A stretch of 64,000 nt of DNA from the NCBI RefSeq assembly GCF_016808095.1, contig NC_068979.1, positions 29,407,960 through 29,471,959 of the forward strand, in the 5' to 3' direction. Below are positions 10,911-23,762 of the stretch, piece by piece (position 1 is the first letter of the stretch; the number at the start of each line of letters is the position of its first letter). The position numbers were made by a program, and so were the translations under genes. The notes beneath the pieces are model-generated. The model made no database searches. It was not told the origin of the DNA and saw only the letters and a list, made by a program, of their open reading frames with translations. This stretch comes from Vigna angularis (lineage: Eukaryota > Streptophyta > Magnoliopsida > Fabales > Fabaceae).

Positions 10911-13480
10911 AGGACTTCCTTTGTGTAAATGTGGCTTTTAATGATTTCGTTGCAGCATCCTACGTTAATCTTACACTTATGTTAGTTGTAGAAAGAGTTA
11001 TGAGAAGCGTTACTTACTAAGGAGAAAAAGAAAAGAAAAACTCTCGACGAAAACTTTTGCGTAATATCAGCTTCACTTTTTGGAGCATTTAGCAAGCCAA
11101 ATAGGAAAATGGGTAAATAAATATTAATAAATATTACTTTTAGAAAAATTACAATCTTGATATAAAAATTTTAATTATTTTAATTTTATTTGAACTTTGT
11201 GTAATTGAACTAATCTTTATATATTTATGAATTATTCTTGTAAATATCCATACATGTTATTTTAATTTTCTTTTATATATACCAACTTTTATTCTTTTTT
11301 AATTACATTATCTATAGTTAGATATTTTTATTTTTAATACGATAAAAAACATTACTTAATACAACAATTTTAATTTTGTTAATAACCGAAGTACTCAAAC
11401 ATAATTAATATTTAATAATTTTCATATATTATTAAAAAATAACGTTAATATATAATTAATATTGAAAAAATATTTTATTTTATTCTTTAAATTTAAATTT
11501 TTTAATTAAATTATAAATTAATGTTAATGATTTTATTTAAATATATGTAACAGTCATTAAAGACAAACAAAAGAGATATTCAAATATATTAAGTACTAAT
11601 AAAATTAAAATAAAACCAGTTATATTGTAGTTCTTTTGTTATATTAAAAGTAAAAAACATGACATATTTATTTATATTGAATACTTATTTACTAGACTAA
11701 AAAACAGTTTTAAATAAGGATAATCATACTTTAACAACATTTTTTTTTACAACATTTTAACATTATTTATGTGTCATTTTGTGATTTGTTCAAAATTATT
11801 CCACAATCAATAATAGTAATTATAAACACCAATATAGACCAATCACAAAATGACACGTAAATGACGTTAAAATGTTGTTAAATGTCAAAATATCATCATC
11901 TTTGAATAAAGACCAAGGATAAAAATTATTTAAACATAGACAACAAATGAATAATTTTATCAAATCATTATAAAAAATACACTTTTTTTCCCTAAGCCCT
12001 ACACTATACATTATTCCATGCCTATGTGTACGATAGGATGACCTGGATTAAGACCTAAAGGAGATGCTTTTTAACGTGAACAGTACAAACCCCCACTACT
12101 TATAGAATTACAATAATGGGGATTCCTTTCTTTGGTAACGTGAAATTTGTAACTACTGTCATTAATTATACATATTACCCATCATCATTCAACATTTATA
12201 TCTATATTTCTTTACTATTCAAAACTAACGAGTCTCGAAGCATAATGTTTAATCAACATATTAAAATGCTTCCTTAAACTCAGCATTTCACTGTTCTTTT
12301 CAGCTGCTTCCTTAAACTAAGCATCTTTCTATTTTGTTTCTTTATCGTAAAATGCACTGCTGCTTACAGGGCAACATCTCTACGTTTATTTACGATTTAT
12401 TATTTTTTATCAATAATAAAGAATATATTAATGATGAACGTGTTTTTAACTATTTTATGAAAGAAAAATAAATATAATTCTAGACGTAAATGAAAAAAGA
12501 TTCACAAATAATAGATTGAAAATAGAAATGCAGTAATGTACTTAAATAAAGTAATTTGTTTTCACTCAAATTTTATCGTATTCAGTTAAGTTACTCATTT
12601 TTTTTTATAATTCCTAATATTTTACATAGCTTATATGATCTTCAACTAAATAGGTTTAGATTTTTGTTTTTCGTCATGTAGTAGATATTAGGAAAATGAC
12701 GTTTTTCTTTCTTTGATAACAAATAAATTGTAGTTTATCTTTGCAAATTTTCATTTTTGGCTATGCATAAACTATGATTAATTTCGAGGTTAAACATTTA
12801 GATGTATAAATAATTACAATAGACGGTTAGATAATTCAAAAGTTTGAATAATAATGAAATATTGTAATTTAGTTATTATTAATTTATTACTTGATTTATA
12901 GTGAAAGGTATTTTGTAAACTTGAAACTAAGGTATGGTCTAGTTCATCTTCATTTTTCTTACTAAATAATTATTTAGATGTATAGATAATTACAAGAGAG
13001 TTACACAATTCAAATTTTTTTATTAATTAATGAAATCTAGAAATTTAGTTATTATTAAGGGAATTATAGATTGTGAAAGGTATGGTCTAATTCATATGAT
13101 AGGATGAAGTTTATATATCCTATTTATATTTTATAATTTGAGTTTATTTTTAGTTGATAAGACATCTCCAATAATAATTAATATTTATCTTCTTTTGAAT
13201 TAGCATCTCCAACAACCATTGATACGAAGTTTCAAGAGTGTTGAATAGTGATATGTTATATTATTCCAAACCATGGTCATGATGGTACAAACAATGGTCC
13301 CAAAGGGTTGAGGCTATAAAGCCATAGGAATGACATTTTTTATGCCTTTTTGTATTCTTTAATTTATCTTCAAAAGCGAATCTGAACTTCCTCAGACAAC
13401 CATCAAAGGATAAAAGGGTAAATAAACTTCACATTACATTAATGCAAGATTCTATGGTGTTGGTGTTTCCACCATGTCAA
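10911..13480. other. AT-rich intergenic DNA between RDR1 and the first SABATH gene
   Basis: Apart from the MITE at about 11.72-11.91 kb I see no structured feature. Two very similar phrases (TTTAGATGTATA-type followed by TAATTACAA) occur near 12,798 and 12,973, suggesting a local decayed duplication. Confidence 0.5.
11719..11907. mobile_element. MITE with hairpin-forming arms (copy 1)
   Basis: The left arm (…CAACATTTTAACATTATTTA then TGTGTCATTTTGTGATT) is the imperfect reverse complement of the right arm (AATCACAAAATGACACGTAA then ATGACGTTAAAATGTTG). The loop is AT-rich with AATAGTAATTATAAACACCA. About 190 bp, no ORF. A diverged copy with the same loop is at about 36.47-36.67 kb. The superfamily cannot be fixed because target-site duplications are not clear. 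Confidence 0.65.
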
Positions 13481-13487
13481 TTTCATT

Positions 13488-13495
13488 CTATATAA
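13488..13495 (+). promoter_or_regulatory. Candidate TATA box of the first SABATH gene
   Basis: CTATATAAAC lies only about 15-20 bases before the first in-frame ATG (13508). A start site 25-35 bases downstream of TATA would fall after that ATG, so translation more likely starts at the in-frame ATG at 13535. Confidence 0.5.
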
Positions 13496-13534
13496 ACTCT
13501 TCCATAGATGAATGCAATGGCAGAGTTCTACATA

Positions 13535-16317
13535 ATGGATCATCAATCACACCAAATTTGTGGAGATGACAAAGTGAAAATGGTGATCAACACATTACCA
13601 CCAAATGGGGGAAGTGGCACATTCAGCTACTTCAAAAACTCTTACTTTCAGGTACACACATCAATGTCCCTTTCATCAACTAAATTGAGAAAATAAATTA
13701 ATATAAACTTACAAAGTTTTTGGGAGATTCTAAATTTTTGAAATTGGAAAAGCCTTGAATTCTAAGTGAGTAATGATATCATGACACACTTTTGCATTCA
13801 TTTGACACAGTCATAAATGTGTAAATTTTTGTATTATTTCAAGAAAGAAGAGAGTAAAAAGTAAGTAAGGATAGTGTCAAATGAATGTAAAAGATTTAGG
13901 TGTGTCGAAGAATCTTTACTCATTGTAAATGCATAGATCTCATTGTTTTCAAGGTTCATATATACGTGTGTGTTTATATATTAAAGAGTTATGAACACCA
14001 ATGTATTTAAACTTTAAAGTTATTGTTACCCTTTAATTTTGAATTTGAAACTTTGGAAGGCAAAAATACTTCAAAGAAGAATTTTTTGAACAGCTTTTGG
14101 ACACTTGATTATGTGAGGAAGCTTTGAGAAAGTGTTGTGTGAGATATTTTTGTGTGTCTTGAGATGTAAACTATAATTTTGGATTGAACTATAAGGTTGA
14201 TGAGAAAGTACTTGTCTACTATATATGTCGTTTCCCTTTTGGGATTCAGATTCAATAGGTGGTGGAATTTAACATTGATTCCTTGTATGAAGACTAATTA
14301 TTACTACTTTATGCACTTTTCATGTCACTGTTATGATTCTCTGTATCAAGTTGACCTTAATTAACGAGCATCGTAATTAATTATTAATTAATTGCGGTTG
14401 GCATCCCTAATTGTCCTTTATAAGTGGAAAAGAAACATCAATTTCTTTTTCTAATCTTTGAATCTACTTTTTAGAGTTTAAACTTTTCATAAATGATATT
14501 ATTCTTTTACTTAACTGTTTCGAGGAAAAACACAAACAAAATTAGTTTTAAATTCCTACTTTTAATCTGCACTTGTCAAAATTTAATTAATTGTTATTGT
14601 CCATTTTCTCACCATTCACTTAGGACAGATCCCAGATTTCCCAACGCATAAAATCGGCATAGTCAAATTGTCAAATGCTTGTTTCTAAATTGATAAAAGT
14701 ATTTTAATTGCTAGCTAATTATTGAAACTTGAAGCAAATAAAATATTTTACTACCAACATCTTTCCAGCAACTTTTATAATGAAAAATAATTCTTTCACG
14801 CACTTAAACTTTTTATTTTTGATGCTATCCTTTTTACTTTTTTCTCTTTTCTTTTTTTTAAAAAGTATAAAATTTTATATTTTTATAATTATTTTATCCT
14901 TATATCCTTTCTCAAATAAATATAAAAGTACGGTATGGTACCATTATTTTTTTTATAAAAGTTTTGGACCAAAGTAACACAACTTGGTTCGCATATTCTC
15001 TTGATTAAATACTTAATTAAAATTTCCATCGCATTTCTTCCATATACACAAATCACATGCATATGCTAATAGAGGGTGTTGGTGAAAAAAATATAGTTAT
15101 TGTTTGTAATGTTCTTTATAAACATTAAGAAAGTTTGAAAGCAAATGTTGAAAAAATGTCAGTCTAAAGAAAATTTGCTTGTAGAAACGAAGTTCAAGTG
15201 TTGAAGAGAGTAAGATTGAAGAAGAAATCCAGAAGAAGCTGGATATGGAAAAGATAGCTTCTGCTTCAAACATGATTATTCGTGTGGTGGATTTAGGATG
15301 TGCAACTGGTCCAAACACGATCATGACTGCACAAAGTGTGGTTGAAGCCATGAAACACAAGTACAAAACACAATGTCCGAACACTGAAACAGCACCAGAA
15401 TTTCATGTCTTCTTCAATGACCTACCATCGAATGATTTCAACACCCTTTTCACCAGTTTGCCAAAAGATAGAAACTTTTTCGCATGTGGTGTTCCTGGTT
15501 CTTTCTACAATCGCTTGTTCCCTGAATCATCCATTCATTTTGCACATTCAACTTATGCGCTGCACTTTCTTTCAAAGTCACCTGAAGAGATGAACAAGGC
15601 TGCATGGAACAAAGGTAGAATTCACTACACAAGTGCTTCCAGGGAAGTGGTCGATGCATATGCAACTCAATTTGCCAGAGATGCAGGGAACTTCTTCGAT
15701 GCTAGGGCTATGGAACTTGTGCCAGGTGGCATGTTGGTCATAGTCATGCAAGGTGTTCCCAATGGCATGCCTTATTCTCACATCATCAATGGTATGCTGT
15801 TTGATTGTATGGGATCTATCCTCATGGACCTTTCCAAGGAGGTAATCACCATTTTCATTTCTTTCTTCCATGTGCTGCATGCATGTCAGAATGAAAGTAG
15901 TTTCAATATCAACAAATTTTGCAATAAAAAATGATAGAAAAGGATAAAATGTTTATATTTTTATTTTGACAGGGGCTATTTGATGAGTGTGAAGTTGATT
16001 CCTTCAATTTTCCTTACTATGCACCAAGTCCAGAGGAGATGAGAAAGGTGATAGAAAAGAATGGAAGGTTCAGCATTGAAAGAATGGAACTAACAGATCC
16101 AGCACCATGGTTAAAGAACATGGACCAGGTAATACCTCAATGGATACTTCATGTCAGGGCTGCAATGGAACCAATTTTCACCACACAATTTGGAGATCAA
16201 GCCACACATCAAATGTTCCAACGCCTCACCAAACAATTGTTAGACAAACGTCAACTGCTCGAAACTAAATACAGGGAAAAAATTCAGCTTTTTCTTGTTT
16301 TAAAGAAAAACGACTGA
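13535..16317 (+). CDS. SABATH family S-adenosylmethionine-dependent carboxyl methyltransferase (copy 1)
   Basis: SABATH enzymes methylate carboxyl groups of small acids such as salicylate, jasmonate, benzoate, gibberellins or loganate. Exons 13535-13651, 15185-15841 and 15973-16317, all phase 0, give 372 residues, usual for the family. Visible motifs are the SAM-contact segment GSGTFSYFKNSYFQ at the exon 1 end, motif I VVDLGCATGPNT, FFNDLPSNDFNTLF, GVPGSFYNRLFP and the C-terminal block near EEMRKVIEKNGRFSIERMEL. Where salicylate/jasmonate methyltransferases have a W in SSYSLMWLS, this protein reads STYALHFLS, so salicylate is an unlikely substrate. The pattern fits the uncharacterised At5g38100-like branch. 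An in-frame ATG at 13508 exists, but the TATA position and comparison with copy 2 favour 13535. Intron 1 is 1.53 kb. Substrate unknown. Confidence 0.9.
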
Positions 16318-16924
16318 CTGCACTTTATTTTTTCTATCAAAAATTAAACCATCTTTTTATGCATGCTTCAAATCAATCTTGCTTTTGTTAACTTAGATGA
16401 TGTAATGCTTGTTTTATCTTTTCTAATTTTCTATTTCACAGTGGGCTTGAGTCAAGCAGGTTCATCTTTGTACTTTGTTTTTCTCTAAATGAATAAGCTT
16501 TTTTAAGTTTTTTTTTTTCTTTTCAATAATTGCTCTCCGATACACTTAATATATAGCACTAAACTTTACCAATTCTTTGATGTTTTTTTTAAAAAAATAT
16601 TTGCAGAAAACAAAAGTACTACAGCAAAGATCAAACATTAATTAAAGTTAGGGTGATTTGCTAACAGTATATTAAATGAAGAAAAAAAATTAACATCTTC
16701 GTAGAATTTTTTTTATTACTTATATACACAAATGCAGTGTAGATTTTCATACGTAAAAATGGTGGAAAACTAAGCATAACGCCACAAATTATGAGGATGA
16801 AGCTCAAGCTGTCGATACAAACCTGGCTCCTATTCATCACCATGTCATATTTATTAAAGAGATTAAATCTCTATTTTGAATTATAACTCAAACTTACGAA
16901 TGAAAGTAAAGGGGATTCCTCTAT
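16318..16924. other. 3' flank of SABATH copy 1
   Basis: T-rich 3' flank with a possible polyadenylation region near 16.48 kb (ATGAATAAGC). No further gene seen. Confidence 0.5.
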
Positions 16925-17600
16925 CACTAGTGGAAAAATAGATTCTATGACGGGCTATTATGACAGGTAAAATTCACCTATCATAATACATTGATCGGTG
17001 ACAATTTTGTAATAAAATTAAGATATATTATGACGTATTTTAAGAAACCTATCATAATAAGTGTAGCGATGGTATTTTTTGTAATAAAAGTTACATATAT
17101 TATGACAGGTAAAAGGTCACCTGTCATAATAAATTGGGCGCGGTGGCAAAATAGAAATTATGGAGAAAACATATTATGATAGATATTAAAACACCTAACA
17201 TAATAGGTGCAAAACCCCTTCTTTCAATCTCGTCGTCCCTAGTGCACAGCATTTCATTTCTTCCAACTCGTCTCGCACAACTTTTCTTTCTCTTCACCAT
17301 TTCATTTCTTCCAATCTCGTAACACAAAGCATTTTTTTTTCTCTCATCCCAGAGCACAGAACACATACACATCTGGAAACCCTAAATGCCTTGAAGCCTC
17401 CACACCGCACACACTAGTCGAAGCATCCACGCCGTCTCCTGGTGACCGCCGAGGATTGTGAGCTTCCAATCATCGATCTTAACCGCTTAGAGAACAGTGA
17501 CGAGACTATGAGGGAAGAGTGCAAGTCGCACATTGCTAGGGCTTCACAAGAGTGGGGTTTCTTCCAGGTGGTCTCTCTCAGGTAGGTCTCTTCACTCAAT
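16925..17600 (+). mobile_element. CACTA-type transposon terminus with subterminal repeats
   Basis: CACTAGTGGAAAAATAG at 16925 is a typical CACTA terminal sequence. It is followed by alternating direct and inverted copies of a subterminal phrase, TATGACAGGT / ACCTGTCATAATA and variants, at about 16.95-17.21 kb, the usual transposase-binding layout. The interior then becomes GC-richer and holds a 2-oxoglutarate dioxygenase exon piece. I cannot find a matching opposite terminus in the following kilobases, so the right limit given is arbitrary. No transposase frame is visible. Confidence 0.65.
17442..17573 (+). pseudogene. Captured gibberellin 2-oxidase-like exon fragment
   Basis: One frame reads EDCELPIIDLNRL, then a charged spacer, then CKSHIARASQEWGFFQVV. 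This is the N-terminal signature of plant 2-oxoglutarate-dependent dioxygenases, closest in my recollection to C20-type gibberellin 2-oxidases (ELPVIDL…REECKSEIARASQEWGFFQVVNHG). The expected NHG after FFQVV is replaced by SLR and a splice-donor-like CAG|GTAGGT, so the gene is cut here. The jelly-roll core with the HxD…H iron ligands is absent. Only about 44 codons survive, next to a CACTA end. Confidence 0.7.
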
Positions 17601-18308
17601 ACACACTTCTATAAGCTTGTTCTGTCACAGTTTAAGAAGATGACTTGAAGAGTAAATGCACTTTGTTGAAAGGACATGAATTGTTTAAATATGCTTTAGT
17701 GATAAATCTGTATAATTCTAGTTTCGCAATAATGTGTCTTTCAACTCTATCAGGTGGAACGTCGTACTGAACATTCGAAGGAGGAAAACTCTATCAGGTG
17801 TTTAATGTGTCTCATTAATCTTTTAACATGATTTTATTTAAAAAGTATATATTTCTCTTTGTTACATACTTTTTTTTATTGGATTATCTTCGAGTATTAT
17901 CTGCATTAACGGTTACTAAAACACGGCTCACATAATTTAGGTGAATTATGTAAAGATGTATGATTCATAGAATTCTTTATATAGTTGTAAATCCATAAAA
18001 TCCTTTAAAAATATTATAATGTTATATCTTATAAATCCTTTACAATATAAATCCTTTACAATATAAATTACAAAATCTTAATCGTAATAGCTTTTTATTC
18101 CAAAAAAAGAACCATTACATTTTCGAAATCTTTTAAATGTACATAAATTCTTTACATAAAAATTTATTTTAAAATCTTAATTGAATACACCTCTTAATTT
18201 TTTAGTCACTTATATTTTTTATATAAAATTAACTAATGACGTATTTAGAGGGGGAAAATGGCCCAGTTTAAAAAATCCAAATGAAATATTTAACGTAAGA
18301 GTCTTAAA

Positions 18309-18310
<2 letters not shown>

Positions 18311-18356
<46 letters not shown>
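18311..18356. repeat. (TA)n microsatellite
   Basis: Uninterrupted alternating TA of about 44 bases. Confidence 0.95.
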
Positions 18357-18358
<2 letters not shown>

Positions 18359-20692
18359 AATCTATTAAAAGATTTATATCAATTCTTTAAATATAAAGTA
18401 TAACTTAAATCGTTAAACAAAAATAATCCTTTACATCATCTTTATATCTAACAATAAAAAAATCCATGTAAAAAAATGTCTGTACATTTTTTATAAGGCT
18501 GTTTATGTTGCACCTTTTATTATTCAATATAAAATAAATAATTTATATCGCACTTTGACATAAATAATATGTTTTAGGTTAAACAATAACAAATTCAACA
18601 TAAGTTTATTTTTATATATTAATGTAGAAAATTTAAAGATAAATTCCAGTTATCATATGATATGTTTCACTCCACACTCATATTTAGCTTGTGAATATTC
18701 TCCATTTAAGAGTCATAGTATTCAATCTCATATATAATATTTTAAAAAGCACTTTCTTAATTTTCTAGATGTTTTGGTCAATTATTTATCATGTAATGTG
18801 ATATATAATTATAACTCAGTTAATGGAATGAGACACGAAATTATTTTGCTTTGATTATTTAAAGTTCAAATTGTTGATAATTTGACAATTAGAAATATTG
18901 GAAGTCCTACATCAGTTAAAAATAAAATTAAATTAAATTATAGTATATAAGTGAATGAAAATTTAAGTTGATTTTATGATATTAAATTAAGCCATGCGTA
19001 GAATTGAAAAGAGATTATTTTATGCTTTCTAACATATATATACAATCTTTTAAAAATGAAATGATCAAAGGTTTCAATCAAAAAATATTGTATTATTTAC
19101 ACCAATTCCACTTCATGCCTATGTCTCTAACCAAAATAACAAACAGTATGAAACTTCTCCAAATAATGTCTTTAGAGGCAACTAAGTGTGCAGGGTTTAT
19201 TCTGGTGCACCATTTCATGTGATAATTAATTAAATTATTGTTTGGAAACATTTTTTTGAGTATATTCTACTTTCTTCTTATTGTCAGCAGCTTTGTCAGT
19301 GTAGTCTTTTAAAAGTAATTATTTTTAAAAGTATTGGTTGTTTCTGGGGGAGGTATAGCTCAATTTTTTCAACAAAAGTAAAATAAATAGAAATCACAAA
19401 CCCTGCTTTAATTTCACATGTATTATTATAATCACAAGGGTTAAAAATAATTTTCCTCCCTAAATTAACTATATACTTATTTTGTTTTTGTGTTTTATAA
19501 AAATAATATAAAACATTCTTTTCAACAAATAATGATAGATGAAATGTTTTTCTTATATTAAACCATAATAAAATTTTCATATGTTATTTACTGTAAAGAA
19601 ATATTTTACATAACTTACATATAATACAAAGATAAAATAAATATATATATTTAACTTAGAAACGAAGTACAAGTTTTTAAATAATTTGAGGTCAGCAAAC
19701 ATATTTAACATTAATTACACAAAAGAACTCATATGTAACCGTCGGATTAAAAAAGTTAAGATTAAAATAACGAATAATAACTTTCAATTTTATAAAAATC
19801 CCATTTTATTGTTATAAAAAAAACGTTGTCTTGACAAAAATAAAACACATAACAAAAGAGAGATATTATACAAAGAGACTTGAACTGCTTTTTAGGGTTT
19901 AAACTTTTCTTGATGAATGAAGTTAAAAATTCAAGATGTGCATGCATATGGAAGTAAGGTTTTAATTAAATTGTAAGGTATGATTATTAGTTATAAAATA
20001 TATTCTTAATACAAAGTACTGATATGATAGTATATATTCTAATTTATGAACATATGGGTACGAAAGATTCTTATCTTATAATATAAGTTTATGTTACAAT
20101 GGAAGTAAGTAGAGTAGTTTGTGTTTCCTACTTTCCTTCAATGTGGAGATAGGGAATAAAAGAGGGTGTGGACCACTAAATTTATGATATTTTGAACATC
20201 ATAAACCAACAAGTAAAGGTTTTGTTGTTTTTGGTGAGTTCACATTGAAGCACATGCAAATCCTACTTTTGATTTTCATATATATAATGTCATTCCGTAC
20301 ATAGTATAACATGCTATACCCTATTATATTCTCCTAGCTATGGATTGTAGGGTGGGGCTTGTTGCTTTCTACCAAGAGGATTAAGTTCATATATTATATG
20401 GAAGCATTAAGTTCAAAAAATTCCTCAAAAGAAAAATTGCAAACTAAAATCAGTGCAATGCATTCTTATACTATATGGTGGAGTTGATGAAAGAGTGAAG
20501 TGTAATTGTGTTTACTTTATTAGTTTAGGGAACCGGTTGATATTGCTAAGAATTGAGTAAGTTAATTAACAACAGTTTAAAATATTTTTTTATTAATATA
20601 TAACTTAATTAATTTTATGAAAATATTGTTTTTATTTTTAGATGTTTTCTATGTTAAAGACAAAATTGTCTATAAGATTAATATGTCTAGAT

Positions 20693-20802
20693 GTTATAAT
20701 ATGTTTTGAAGTTTAACAAAACAACGTTAAAAGAAATGAAAATATATGTTCTAATATGTTTTGAAGTTTAACAAAAACAACTTTAAAAGAAATGAGAATA
20801 CG
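20693..20802. repeat. 55-bp tandem duplication
   Basis: Two adjacent copies of a unit containing TAATATGTTTTGAAGTTTAA and AAAAGAAATGA, differing at a few positions. Confidence 0.8.
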
Positions 20803-22060
20803 AGGATGTCATCACTAAAATATTAGGATAGAAAAAACTTAAATAATAAGCTCAAAACTTTAAATACCTAATAACATAGGAAAGTCTTAGAAAAACACTT
20901 AGGCTTAAAAGAAATGTTATACTAAATGATTCTCAAAGTTAAAGTGTCTATGAGAGTTGAATTAAAAGTGAAAGCTATAATGTTCCAAAAGGAAATCAAA
21001 CTCTCAAAAGAATCAAAATAATGTTTTTGGCAAAAGTCTTCAAAAGTCTCAATCAATATTCCAAAAACTTATAGGACAAACTTGTTAAACGCTCTAGCTC
21101 AAGAAAGCAGATCACTAAAGCGTTTACAATAGTTTAGACGATACCATGAGCTAAACATTGTATTTCGTCCAACGATGAAGTCCTTAATCAACAACTGATA
21201 TCTTAAGAGAAAAGTTTAAATGATAAAATGCTACCTGAATGGTAGAAAACGTAAAAATCACTTTATTGTTCTGAACAAACATTAAATGTCTTTAAATGTT
21301 CAACATTCAAAAACAATAAAAGTGATAAGAGAATAATTTGTGCAGATCACCTAGTACACGCATCTAGTCGAAATATATCAGAAGTGAACGTTAGAGAAAA
21401 CGTGTCAAGTAAATAATACAACCTACTTTTATCAAAGTCCTGAAAAAGCAAGCATGCTCAAACATACAAAAGCAAAAACACATTAATTTTTCTTATAAAT
21501 TCAGAAATGAATTAAAATACTTGTTTAACTCTTTCCCTAAAGTTGTCGAGTTTATTCAAAGCTCAGCTGGTCGGGCTTTATGTAGAATTTAAGCCCAACA
21601 CTACCGGCCACTTTACTTACCGCCACAAGTCTGACTAAAACTAATTGTATTGTTGTTTTACTGATCAAGATTCAGTTACACCACGTATAGATGGATTAAC
21701 ACAAACTATTTAATGAAATTCATGACAGAAAACCGAACATTACACCATGCCGAGATCGACCTCAACTTATAACAGAAAAGCAAATATATCCCAAACTTAC
21801 AATCATAGCACGACTTTCCTCGAGGTGCGATAACGAACGCAGCAGGGCCTCTCAGCGACTGATGCGACAACAATCACAACAGCCTCCCTCGACGATCGGA
21901 GTGACAAAAAACGCATAACAAACCCTCGATTGAAAGATCCCTCAACACACGAATAAGACGTCACTGCAGGGTCACGTTACGGCAACAGCCACGCCACAGC
22001 AACGTGAAGGCAGTTTTTGACAAATAAAGTTTACCTTTTATTGCAAAATACAAAGAACAC

Positions 22061-23762
22061 TTACTCCTTTTTCTGTAATACAACAAGAAGTTGAACTTTG
22101 TCTCTGTATTTTGTTTCCAATATTTCAAGTTTGTCTAACATGTGTTTGGTTAAACGTTGGAACATTTGATGAGTGACTTCATTTCCAAAGTGTCTGCTGA
22201 AAATTGCTTCCATCACAACCCTCACATGAATTATCCAATCAGGTATTACTTTTTCTATGTTCTTTAACCATGGTACTGGATTTGTTAACTCCATTCTTTC
22301 AATGTTGAATCTTCCATTTCTCTCTACCGCCTTTCTCATCTCCTCTGGACTTGAGGCATAGAAAGGAAAATTGAAGGAATCAATTTTAGATTCATCAAAC
22401 AACCCCTGTGAAAAAGAAGAAAAAGCATATTAATTAGTGTTAATTAATAATTAACCACCATAAAAAAAACATTATAATTACCTCCTTTGAAAGGTCGATG
22501 AGGATAGATCCCATGCAATCAAACATCATGCCAATTATGACCTCAGAATAAGGCATGCCATGGGGAACACCAGGCATGACTATGACCAACATGCCACCAG
22601 GGACCAACTCCATAGCCCTAGCATCCAAGAACTTTCCAACATCCTCAGCAAATTGATTTGCATATGCATCAACCACTTCCTTGGAAGCACCTGTGTAGTG
22701 AATTCTACCTTTGTTCCATGCGGGACTCTTCTTTTCCTGCAACACTTCTGGTGACTTTGAAAGAAAATGGAGGGCCAAACTGCTGCATGCAAAATGAATA
22801 CACGAATGGGGAAACAAACGATTGTAGAAAGAACCAGGAACCCCACATGCAAAGTAGCTTCTATCTTCAGGCAAAGAGGTGAAAAGGGTGTTGAAATCGT
22901 TCGATGGTAGATCATTGAAGAAGACATGAAATTCTGGTTTTGCTTCCGTGTTTGGACATTGCCTTTTGTACTTTTCTCTCATTGCTTCAAGCACCTTGTG
23001 TGCATTCACGAAGGTGTTTGGACCAGTCGCACACCCAAAATCCGCTATGCGAATAATCATGTTCGAAGCTGAAGCTAGTGCTTTCACATCCAGCTTCTTC
23101 TCAATTTCTTCTTCGATCTTACTGTCTTCAACTCCTAAGCTTTGTCTCTGCAAAAAAAAAAAAAAAAAGACATGTTTTGAATTTTAGAAATTCTATAAAA
23201 CTAATAATTTTTTAAAAAGGATTTTTTTCGCACGCCTAAATATTTTTCGCTCATTTTGACATTACTTTTTCTACCTTTTATTTTATTTTTTTCAAAAAAT
23301 ATAAAACTTTACATTTTTTATCATCATTTTATCTTATATCTGTTAAACAAACGTAAAAAAGTATGTAATGGTATCATTATTTTAACTTTTTCTTTGTACA
23401 TACGTATTCAAAAAAATTAAATTATTAAACATTAATTTAATATTTAAATTTAGCACATATTGAAATATATTTTTATTTAAAAATAGTAATTAAAATATTT
23501 AAAAAAATAAAGATAATTTAATCTGAAATAAATCAAATATTATATATTTGAATTTTTTTGGAATTGTTAAAATCCATTCATCAAACTCGAGGTAAAACTT
23601 GTAATTTATTTTATTTTTTCTTATTTTTGTAGATGAAAAGGTTGGTTTATGTACCTGAAAGTGAGAATTTTTGGAGTAGCTGAATTCGCCGGTGCCGCCG
23701 TTCGGTGCCAATGCACTGATCACCATTTTCACTTTATCTTCTCTCTGCAAATTTGATTTCAT
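22061..23762 (-). CDS. SABATH family S-adenosylmethionine-dependent carboxyl methyltransferase (copy 2)
   Basis: Paralogue of the gene at 13.5-16.3 kb, facing it tail to tail 5.7 kb away. Minus-strand exons 23762-23655, 23147-22482 and 22405-22061, all phase 0, give 372 residues, the same exon count and length as copy 1. Visible: GGTGEFSYSKNSHFQ at the exon 1 end, motif I IADFGCATGPNT, FFNDLPSNDFNTLF, GVPGSFYNRLFP, ALHFLSKSP (no tryptophan, as in copy 1) and the C-terminal EEMRKAVERNGRFNIERMEL. A three-residue insertion relative to copy 1 (SPEVLQEKKSPAWNK) follows the ALHFLS segment. Intron 1 is 507 bases here against 1533 in copy 1. The leader before ATG (ACTCTTCCATA… GGCAGAGT) aligns with sequence that copy 1 carries between its two possible starts. 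Predicted intact; substrate unknown. Confidence 0.9.

Larger units (their letters stand above)
17601..22020. other. Long AT-rich intergenic stretch between the SABATH genes
   Basis: No coding gene seen. Contents: a short duplicated phrase AACTCTATCAGGTG at 17.74-17.80 kb; a (TA)n run at 18.31-18.36 kb; TTGGAAGTCCTACATCAGTT near 18.9 kb, resembling a phrase common in legume dispersed repeats; a 55-bp tandem pair at 20.69-20.80 kb; and a less AT-rich unclassified block at about 21.54-22.01 kb with no ORF or terminal repeat that I can delimit. Confidence 0.5.

Noticed and set aside
18181..18390. ORF spanning the (TA)n run
   Set aside because: Simple-repeat translation (YIYIYI…).
18880..18990. 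tRNA-derived SINE near TTGGAAGTCCTACATCAGTT
   Set aside because: Resembles a phrase from dispersed legume repeats, but no A/B box pair or poly-A tail could be delimited.
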